64,000 bases of DNA from Ipomoea triloba (Eukaryota; Streptophyta; Magnoliopsida; Solanales; Convolvulaceae), in NCBI RefSeq assembly GCF_003576645.1, contig NC_044918.1:31845948-31909947 (forward strand). Reading direction: 5' to 3'. Of this stretch, positions 56,418 to 64,000 are shown one piece after another. Made by a program: the position numbers and the translations under genes. Each line of letters opens with the position of its first letter. Positions within the stretch are counted from its first letter, which is position 1. A model generated the notes under the pieces. The model was given only the letters and a program-made list of their open reading frames with translations. It ran no database searches and was not told where the DNA came from.

Positions 56418-57011
56418 TTAAAACAAGTGAGAAATAGAGTTCGGAGGGATTGAATCCCAGTACATCGGTGCCTCTTGAGAGTTGGCTACTGTAGCAAGGG
56501 TGTGAGCACCCTGATTCTGAGTTCTAGGAATTAAAATAACTGAACAAGAAAGAAAAGATGACATAAGAGCCTTAATGGCATCTACCGAATAGCTAACATA
56601 TGAAAAAAGCTCTGAACGAGACGAAACTAATAACTCCTTGAGTACGGAACTGTCGGTGTAAACTGTTATAGCCGCGAGCCCCCGATCCTTGATCCAGGTT
56701 AAAGCCTCTTTACATGCCAAGGATTCCGCCATTAGGGGCGAAAAACAAGGCGGTAGACGTGCGTTGAAAGCTGCAATGAAATCCCCATTCTGTGTTGTCA
56801 AAATTGCTCCCACCGTAGCAGTCCTCGTCCGTGGGCAGTAACCAGCATCGAAGAGGCATATTGGCGAACCAATTTGTGCTGCTGCTGCCGTAATCTCGTG
56901 TGCGACATGCTGCTGTTGTTGCTGTGCTCCATGTACCTGCTTCCATGCAGCAGCGGTTGAGTTGGCCATCCACCATACACGGCCTGGAGATGGCAAGAAA
57001 GCATCCCACAC
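56418..57011 (-). pseudogene. RNase H-like C-terminus of a 5'-truncated LINE
   Basis: 197 open codons; the first has no ATG (an internal ATG is at residue 16). RVT_3-type RNase H: Asp in FDAGYCP, Glu in MAESLACKEAL, Asp in YTDSSVLKELL, and a late IPRTQNQGAHTLA block. Downstream on minus comes an AAAT-rich tail (to about 56340), as at a LINE 3' end, so this is most likely a short LINE insertion. The frame is intact but is only the last domain of ORF2; independent function is doubtful. Confidence 0.75.
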
Positions 57012-57597
57012 CGCATATGACTAAAATAATAGCAATGCTTATCTTTTACATGTATCTATATTAAATGACATGTATACAATATATGCGGCCTATGCATATT
57101 ACTGGCATATTTTATGTATGTGTAATTTGCATAATTATGTTTATATTCTAGGCACATTTGATTTATTTAAATTCAAATGTTTTAAAATCACGTGTTGTAT
57201 CTAATAACATAATGTTTTATAATATGTTTTTTTGGTAAAATATTGTGACGATCAATATATACAAGCAATTAAATATTACAAGAGAACAAATATTATATTG
57301 AGTGATATTTTTACACTAATCACATAATAAAATAATTGTACACGTTCAATATTAGAATTTTTTTTATATTCTGTATCTTTAATTTTATTATCTAAATATA
57401 TAATTTAAAATATTTATTTGTGCATCGCACGGATAATTGAGCAATTATTTAATTTGCTTGAATTCAAGCAAGGATAACATTAGAAAGCATAATCGATACA
57501 ACAATTTTTATCATTTGCACTATATAATATTGATGTTATAATTTATATAATTATATATCGATCTAAATATTCTTAAAACATTATAACAAAATTCATT
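57012..57597 (+). other. Helitron 3' AT-rich region
   Basis: No ORF. A GTGCATCGCAC fold near 57418 resembles an older Helitron-type 3' hairpin without its CTAG. Confidence 0.5.
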
Positions 57598-57625
57598 CCG
57601 TGCAACGCACGGGCGAAAATACTAG

Positions 57626-57823
57626 TAAGGAATAATAAAAGGTCCAAATGAAGAAATCTCTTACAAAATTAAATCAAGGAATTGGGCCCTTTGATTAAAT
57701 AAATAAGCTAGATTATGGAATATATATCTCTATTTGAAGACACGGAGCCCAATTAATAAAATTAATTACACGGTATGAATAATTACCGGGGTTTAAGGCT
57801 TGAATCAAAACCGGGGTATCACA
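57626..57823 (-). repeat. LTR of element D, 5' end
   Basis: Minus strand starts TGTGATACCCCGG at 57823, adjacent to the polypurine tract; matches LTR E. Confidence 0.88.
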
Positions 57824-57840
57824 CTCTACCCCCCTTAAAA
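57824..57840 (-). promoter_or_regulatory. Polypurine tract of element D
   Basis: Minus strand TTTTAAGGGGGGTAGAG just before the LTR start, so this is the 3' LTR of a minus-strand element. Confidence 0.9.
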
Positions 57841-58082
57841 GGAGCTTCGTCCCTGAAGCTCAAAGCTCACGGGAACTAGAATCGGATGGTCAAAAGGAAT
57901 AAAGGATCGGTCAAGGATTAACGAAAGGATTACTCAGCAAGACCTACACTTAAGAACATACTAAACTCCTAACTTATCCCCAACCCCTGTACAACATGCA
58001 GAACTAAGCTAGCCTCTTACCTCGATTAACTACGGCAAAACATAAACGAGGGATCTAATATGGGAAACGGTGGAACAACCCG

Positions 58083-59012
58083 CTAACCTGGAAAACCACC
58101 ATGAGACAAACTGCCAGGAGCCTGGAACGGACCGGAATGCAAGTACTCAGGCGGAACCTCGATGCCCAGCTTAGCTTCGATGAGACCCAACCGGTGAAAG
58201 CCGCGGTCCACCCTCAAATCTAACGATGAGAACCTTGCCTCAACCATACGGTGCATCTCCTGCAGCTGGAGGAGCACGGGGTCAACTGGCTGTGCAGAAA
58301 GCGTAGGGTCGTGCTGCTCCTTCCTTCGGTGCTCTCAATCAATCTCGTCCTATGACTCCTCGTCCTCGGGCTCCTCATCAGAACTGTCCTCCTCTTCATC
58401 ATCGCCTGCCTGCTCGGCTTCCTCAGGTGCAACCAAGCCCTTAAGCTTCTTGTAAGGAATGTGATAGCGATCTATGAGCACCCTACTTTCATTTGGTGGC
58501 ATCTTGCTCAACTCATGGACGGTGATGTACTCATTCCCATCTACCTGGAATAAACCATAGTGCTGAAGATTCGGCACATTAAAAACACCATGAACTGGTT
58601 ACTTGGCTAACTCTCCAGTCACGTGCACCCTCTTCTTCTGGAAGATCCAACTCAAAACCATTCCATACGGCAGATTGCGGTGTTTGGCTGTCTTGCAAAA
58701 CTCCATGTGTGAAATCATCAAACTAGGCAGGTTGAACTTGACCTTGTGCTTCAAGACGTAAGCAAAAGTACACTCTAAACCCGCCACCTACTTGCTATTG
58801 ATCCTGTTAGGCAACAAACTTTCCACTACAAGCATAGTTAGAATCTTTTGCTCTCCAGATAGATCATACTTAATGGGCCTGGCATCCAAGGTAATGCCCT
58901 CCTTGTGCCCCAACATATACTTCAGATAATCACGAAATCCCACCTCCAGAGTCTCAATCCAATAATGCCTGTCGTACTGACACACACCACCTAACGGCAA
59001 CTTGAGTAATTT
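58083..59012 (-). pseudogene. 3' ORF of element D, plant-transposon accessory domain, with stops
   Basis: Single frame of about 310 codons from the 1c insertion point (59012) to 58083. Stops: TAG at 58788-58790, TAA at 58599-58601, TAG at 58350-58352 and a TGA shortly after. N-terminus is missing. Helical part with LTMLVVESLLPNRI, LMISHMEFCKTAKHRNLPYG and VLSWIFQKKRVHVTGE resembles the putative plant transposon protein domain; then an acidic run (EEAEQAGDDEEEDSSDEE) and a C-terminal helix. Its place just before the polypurine tract parallels the long 3' ORF of the Sirevirus-like element. Function unknown. Confidence 0.6.
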
Positions 59013-60179
59013 TGTAACCCCTCATCTATTCCGATAAGTCTAGGGTTCGAAAAATATTTCTTTAGGCTATGACATTCATGAGATGATCTCCCGATACGTC
59101 AAAATGATTTTTTATAAGTAAGAATAGTTATTAATAAGCTGCGATCATACGTGCCGGTCACGAACCGTAAAAATTTTCAAGGACGAATATTCAGTTCGGA
59201 TTTCCCTAGGAAATGGATTATTATGCATAATATGATTAAGCATGAACTTCCTACTTAGTTGAGTTGGAAGTGGACGAACTATAAGAGTGAAAATTTATTA
59301 CGAACCTTCGTATCGCTGTACTTCGCGATATATCGGAAAATTGTCTATTTTAGCGGTTAATGACGGGATTATTTTTAGTATAATTTTGGTATTAAAATTT
59401 TCCCGAAATAAATTATATTCCTCCGGACTTTTATCTGATTTAACCCCTAACTGTCAAGGCAAGGCTTATTCTTCAAGATTTACCATACTTACCATAGAAA
59501 TGTGATAAGTATCACATTTATTTACCATATAGTAATAATAAATTAATTAACTAGGATGAGTATGGGATAAGTCTTGCTAGGAAGAAACTTAATCTCCAAG
59601 TTTCCCAATTCCTATCCACTTGGCCGAAATAATTAGGGAGGAAAAGAGAGAGAAAATTTCATCTTCATCCTTGTGTTCAAGAAACTCCATAGCCAATTCC
59701 TTCACAAGTTCTTCCATACTAGGTAACACTTTGATTTTTATTCGGTTAAAAGACTAAAATTCTTTCCTAGAACTTAATTTTAAGCTAAGAATTCTTGAAA
59801 AGATTGTTATTATGGTATAAATTACTTAGGGTCTTCGGTGGAAATTTGGAAGAAAGGATCACAACAATTTCTACGGTGTTAAAAGCTACTTGAAAGGTAA
59901 GGAATCCCTTAAGTCGGTTTAGTCACTTGAAAATGGACAATTACTAGTGAACTATGAGACTAGGAGTTTTATGTGGAAATTATGTGTTAAGTTTGAGGAT
60001 TTCTTAGTTAGCTCATGAGACTACTCTTTGAATTTTGGTAATTTTTGTATACATGTTCATAGTTAGTATATGCATGTATATGTTATATTTATGTCCATAT
60101 AGGCTTATACTGATGAAAATATTGGAAAATCAAGTTGTTACCACACCGTTTTCACTGCCCAGAACTAGCAGAAGTTCAG

Positions 60180-60300
60180 GGACGCGACCCTGGACGCGCG
60201 TCCAGTAGACTCGGAACCAGGCAGAACGGTCGGACGCGGCACTGGACGCGCGCGTCCATCGTGCGTCCGGTGGTGCGGACACCAGCGCATCCACTGTGCG
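60180..60300 (+). other. CpG-rich patch with GGACGCGCGTCC palindrome
   Basis: Dense GGACGCG/CGCGTCC words in an AT-rich LTR, including CTGGACGCGCGTCCAG (perfect over 16 bases). Counterpart of 3726-3790 in copy 1a; not seen in 1b. Confidence 0.6.
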
Positions 60301-60639
60301 TTGATCTGTTTTCGACTGAATTTTCTTCCAAAATTTTTGCTCCTGCATGATATAATGTTTGAAAGGCCTACGGGCAACTGAGTTCAATTTTTGAAAGAAC
60401 AAACATTGTTTTGGAAGTTATGAACATCAATTTGGAAGAAAAATCTTGTTTTTAAGGAACAAGTATAACCCTTGTCACTTGAGAAATTTGTGTTGAAAAG
60501 CCATTGGCAAATGTGAATATTTTGGAAACATTGTTTGAAAGAAATAAGCTGTTTTTGGGAGGCATTATCTGAAAATGCTATTTGAATCCAGGAAAGAAAG
60601 AATGTTTTGAAAACCTTAGTTTCTGGATAAGTTGTGGAG

Positions 60640-60905
60640 GACTTGATTAACCCACGGGAGGGCTTAATTGCCATAGCCCAGCGGTTGTTTACAAGATTGA
60701 CCTACGGGAGGGCTTGAATGCCATGGTCCGAGGTTGTTGAGATGATTGACCTACGGGAGGGCTTGAATGCCATGGCCCGAGGTTGTTGAGATGATTGACC
60801 TACGGGAGGGCTTAAGTGCCATGGCCCGGGGTTGTTACAAGATTGAGGAAGACATGATTGACCTACGGGAGGGCTTAAATGCCATGGCCCGGGGTTGGAA
60901 GAAAG
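60640..60905 (+). repeat. LTR minisatellite, five units
   Basis: GATTGACCTACGGGAGGGCT-type units with GCCATGGCCCG, spaced 49-63 bases. Confidence 0.9.
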
Positions 60906-61372
60906 GGAGTTAAGAAAACACTCCAAAAAGGCCTCACGCTTACCTTGGGGGAAACTAAGTGAATTTTAACTATAAAAATTTAGTTATTCCGTAACTATTA
61001 TGAAGAGCAAAAATGTGACGAATTTTGAGCACTGAAGTGTGCTGCTGAGCTATTTTTTTTAGATAAAAATGATGAAAATTCCTGGAAATGAAAAAGTTTT
61101 GCAAACTTGTCTGAAAGACGGAAAAGTGATTTTGAGCGGCAGTTATGCCATTATCTTTAATTTAGAAAAGTTTTACACGTTGATTCAACTCATATACTCT
61201 ACTATACTTTCTACTGTTGATAATCTGGTTGCAGGTAGAGTTTCAACTTATGGGTAAAACTTTACAGCTTTCAAATTATTATATTTTCAAAACCTTTCTT
61301 TACTTTTGAGTGACAATGGATTTCCTTGCTTAGCGGTCGTGCTAACTACAGTTCATTGTGTCCCTTATCAAA

Positions 61373-61756
61373 TGCAGTCTAGCGGGTGACGACCCGTATA
61401 CTCCTGGCTTCGCTCCTGTCCCTCCAGCTCTGGGTTATGCTCCTGATCCTATTACTACTCCTGTTCACCCGGTTGTACCTGTCTGTCCTCCTGCTCCCAG
61501 TAGTCCTTTGAGTTTCATTGATGCGATTCAGGCAAGTTATGGGTTCTACCCCGTCAAGGTTTTAAAGGGGAGCGACCCTCTCGAGTTCGTTGTTCACTAC
61601 CCTTATCCGTGGGACCCTAGTCCCCCGGAAAATTATGACGAGTAGATAATGGTAAACACCCCATGTAATTTCTTAGATCATATTACTTGGTTTGAGGGCG
61701 AGTGGCACCTTGTTTGGGGAACGTATACCGGCCCAGTGTACCACCCACTAGAGTAG
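61373..61756 (+). pseudogene. ORF inside the LTR, near-complete but broken, copy 1c
   Basis: Frame from GDDPYTPGFAP (61385 on) through a Pro-rich region, SFIDAIQASYGFYPVKV and the YPYPWDPSP block to TAG 61643-61645, then further in the same frame through FLDHITWFE, EWHLVWG and TGPVY to TAG 61754-61756. The first TAG replaces a Trp codon present in 1a. The equivalent of the 1b ATG (61372-61374) is out of frame because of a deletion. Codon differences from 1a are mostly silent in the conserved blocks. Unknown protein, about 150-200 residues when whole. Confidence 0.55.
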
Positions 61757-61992
61757 ATTGTGTCCCAGGGAAGAAGTCAAAGCTGACCTTTTTGTGTAAA
61801 TACCTTTTTGTAGCCATGGTAGTTCTAAGTTGGCTAGTAAGGTCGGGAATAGCCCAAACTTTTGTTCGAACAAGCCGTAAGAAAACTCTTGTACATATTT
61901 GTTGCTAGTATAGCTACCCTTTTGCTGCTAATATATATATATATATATGAAGTTATGACGATATGAAACAGTTTCCTTGTCTTCAGCGTGTG

Positions 61993-62039
61993 CATCTAGA
62001 GTGAACTCTATCTGGATTTGATTGGGTTCAGTCTAGGTG
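61993..62039 (+). promoter_or_regulatory. Conserved LTR hairpin, copy 1c
   Basis: CATCTAGA pairs with TCTAGGTG (one G-U pair), 49 bases before the LTR end. Confidence 0.6.
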
Positions 62040-62091
62040 TGGCGGTAACTACTCCGGATGTACGGTATAGCCGAGCCGGGGTGTTACAAGT

Positions 62092-62103
62092 TGGTATCAG
62101 AGC
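62092..62103 (+). promoter_or_regulatory. Primer-binding site of gypsy copy 1c
   Basis: TGGTATCAGAGC, three bases after the LTR end. Confidence 0.93.
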
Positions 62104-62656
62104 CCTGTTTCAAGTCAGAACCCTAAGTCAGCCCTCTTTTCGAGTCAGCCCTAGTTTCGAGTTAACTGAGTTTCGAAGTCAGCTTAGGTTCGTTAAGACC
62201 GACCTAAGTCGTTGTTATAGCTTGATGAGTATAAGCTTCGGAGTAGAGCTGGAACGGAAGCCAGGTAGCGTAAGAATGGGGTATTTTACTTCTACTCTAG
62301 AGAATCTCACGATTCTGGTTGTTGAATAGTATGATCAATACTTGTGATTTCCTGCATGTGATTGCTTAGGATTATTGTGAGTAAGCTTGCTAGCGTAATT
62401 CATTAATTATAATTATGCTATGATTGAAACCCTTGCTTAGAGGGTATAATAAAGTGAATGTTAGGAAGTGTCGTATAGGACTTGAGTAGGTGCTATACTG
62501 ACTGCCTAAGTGTCGTATAGGACTTGAGTAGGTGCTATACTGACTGCCTAACTAGCTAATTCCTTAAGAACTTTTGTACCTCGGGTATTAATTTGGGACT
62601 ATCGTCTAAGAACTTTTGTACCTCGGGTATTAATTTGGGACTATCGTCTAGTGAAA
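62104..62656 (+). repeat. Leader of copy 1c with two 42-bp duplications
   Basis: AAGTGTCGTATAGG begins units at 62466 and 62508; TAAGAACTTTTGTACC begins units at 62565 and 62607. Both unit lengths are 42 bases; the pairs look identical. Confidence 0.9.
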
Positions 62657-64000
62657 ATGCCGCCTAGACGAAATGCGCCTGCTGATAACGACGATAATAT
62701 CATCTGCATTTGCTGATAAACTGAAGTTAAGGCCTACTGCTAGATTAGATCTAAATGTCACAACGGCCTCGGGAGTAGTAGTAGCCTGTAGAGATAGTTA
62801 TGACAACGTTGCTATAGAAATAGCGGGATCTAACTGTTACGGAAACCTCGTTCGTTTTGAACTTGAGGGCATTGATGTAGTACTCGGGATGGATTGGTTG
62901 GATAAGTATAAAGCTCGGATCGTGTGTAATGAGCGAAAGGTTGTCCTACGAGGACCAAAGGGAAGAAGAATATCCTACCGAGGAATTGGCAAGCAACCCG
63001 AGTCAAGGTTGTTGACGACGCAGAAATTGAAGAAGTTCGTGCACCAGGGATGCGAAGTGAATCTCTGTTTGGTGCAAGATGCCGAAGTAGAAGAACTTGA
63101 GATTGATCGAATCACAGTTGTACGCGAATTTCCTGACGTATTCCCCGACGATCTCACCGAAATGCCGCCGGAAAGGGAAGTGGAACTCACCATCGACCTC
63201 GTACCAGGAACCTCACCTATCTCAAAAGCGCCTTATCGAATGGCACCTAAAGAGATGGAGGAGCTGAAGGCACAATTGGCGGAATTATTGGAGAAGGGAT
63301 TTATTAGGCCAAGCGTATAGCCTTGGGGCGCACCGGTACTGTTCGTTAAGAAGAAGGATGGGAGTCTTAGACTGTGCATCGATTATAGGGAACTCAATCG
63401 AGTCACAGTAAAGAACAAGTACCCATTGCCTAGGATCGATGATCTATTTGATCAGTTGAAAGGAGCGGGCGTATTCTCGAAGATTGACTTACGGTCAGGG
63501 TATCGCCAAGTGCGAGTCGCGAAGGAGGATGTGCCTAAAACGGCGTTTTGGACGAGATACGGGCACTATGAATTCACGGTCATGCCATTTGGAGTGACTA
63601 ACGCCCCAGGAACCTTTATGGACTTGATGAACCGAATTTTCCTTCTGTATCTAGATAAATTCATCGTCGCCTTCATAGATGACATCTTGGTCTACTCTAA
63701 GACACTGGAGGATCATGAGGAACATCTCAGGACAGTGTTACAGACACTAAGGGAAAGGAAACTTTTAGCAAAATTGTCAAAATGCGAATTTTGGAAGAGA
63801 GAAGTAACATTTCTTGGACACGTAATCACCAAGGAAGGAATAGCGGTAGACCCAGCCAAGATACGAGCTGTCATTGACTGGGAAGTACCCAAATCAGTTA
63901 CAGAAGTCCGTAGTTTCTTAGGTTTGGAAGGTTATTACCGAAGATTTGTTCAGGACTTCTCGAAGATAGCAAGACCGTTGACAAACCTGCTCAAAAAGAC
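62657..64000 (+). pseudogene. Gypsy pol of copy 1c, gag and protease active site deleted
   Basis: Gag ATG at 62657 and about 13 codons remain, then sequence jumps (about 62694) to the protease downstream of DTG; compared with 1b about 1.2 kb is missing and the join is out of frame. From 62700 the pol frame runs through protease remainder and RT ([41 protein letters not shown] near 63672) to the window edge, broken by TAG at 63318-63320 where 1a has serine. Cannot make a working gag or protease. Confidence 0.92.

Larger units (their letters stand above)
52688..57625 (+). mobile_element. Helitron, non-autonomous, 4.9 kb
   Basis: 5' end TCTATACTATATATAAAAG preceded by A; 3' end CTAG (57622-57625) followed by T; a hairpin CCGTGC-AAC-GCACGG (57598-57612) nine bases upstream. 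LTR E (near 24850) is the same site without it, confirming both ends to the base. No Rep/helicase gene. Carries duplicated 5' ends, a fold-back MITE, three SINEs, a BRF1-like gene fragment and a LINE piece. Confidence 0.93.
59013..62088 (+). repeat. 5' LTR of gypsy copy 1c (3.08 kb)
   Basis: Begins TGTAACCCCTCATC, ends GGGTGTTACA before the primer site; inserted in the ORF of element D. Holds a donor-like AAAGGTAAGG (GT at 59897-59898), a CpG-rich patch, a five-unit minisatellite, an acceptor-like GTTGCAG (AG at 61233-61234), the LTR ORF and the hairpin. Confidence 0.93.

Noticed and set aside
56798..57016. Other open frames overlapping the RNase H piece
   Set aside because: Only the 197-codon frame shows the RNase H motifs.

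Overview
The window is nested repeat DNA from a flowering plant, probably a dicot; the species cannot be told. Evidence: plant-type Ty3/gypsy and Ty1/copia retrotransposons primed by initiator tRNA-Met, an L1-type LINE, a CACTA transposon, a Helitron, tRNA-derived SINEs, splice-site-like signals and very AT-rich spacers. There is no rRNA or tRNA gene, no CRISPR array, and no intact host gene. Everything recognisable is a mobile element, its remains, or host gene pieces it carries.

Layout. (1) 1-5224, minus strand: Tekay/Del-like gypsy copy 1a, with gag-pro-pol open to the window edge and one 2.86-kb LTR, inserted in an older LTR (5225-6464 plus 11754-11796). (2) 6465-11753: gypsy-type deletion derivative H in the same host LTR, flanked by the target-site duplication AAAAT; its 5' LTR is replaced by a hairpin of LTR ends. 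(3) 11797-13617: decayed copia remnant. (4) 13791-25561: shuffled family-2 LTRs in both orientations, full of minisatellites, with one clean insertion M (19592-23638, duplication ACAGA). (5) 25562-26980: dead L1-type LINE. (6) 26981-36704: gypsy copy 1b, its 5' LTR split by a 3-kb CACTA element, its pol full of stops and cut in integrase. (7) 36705-51091: a large young Sirevirus-like copia element with gag, pol, a small repeat-bearing ORF and a very long 3' ORF; it lacks the outer end of each LTR and holds an 810-N assembly gap. (8) 51092-59012, minus strand: family-2 element D, its LTR split by a 4.9-kb Helitron carrying SINEs, a fold-back MITE, a BRF1-like (TFIIIB) fragment and a LINE RNase H piece. 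(9) 59013-64000: gypsy copy 1c, lacking gag and the protease active site.

Insertion order: A and H went into P, P went next to or into copia Q; 1b went into the LINE, then CACTA into 1b; 1c went into D, and the Helitron into D's LTR. Only copy 1a could be coding-competent as far as seen. The Sirevirus-like element is young by LTR identity but carries frame changes and three in-frame TGA codons.

Most unusual observations: (i) an ORF inside the family-1 LTR whose differences between copies are mostly synonymous in its core; (ii) a short hairpin near the 3' end of seven LTRs, whose stem is kept by paired changes; (iii) splice-like signals that would make a leader intron in LTRs of two families; (iv) the hairpin-capped element H. 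Gene calls rest on reading motifs by eye; no database search was possible.
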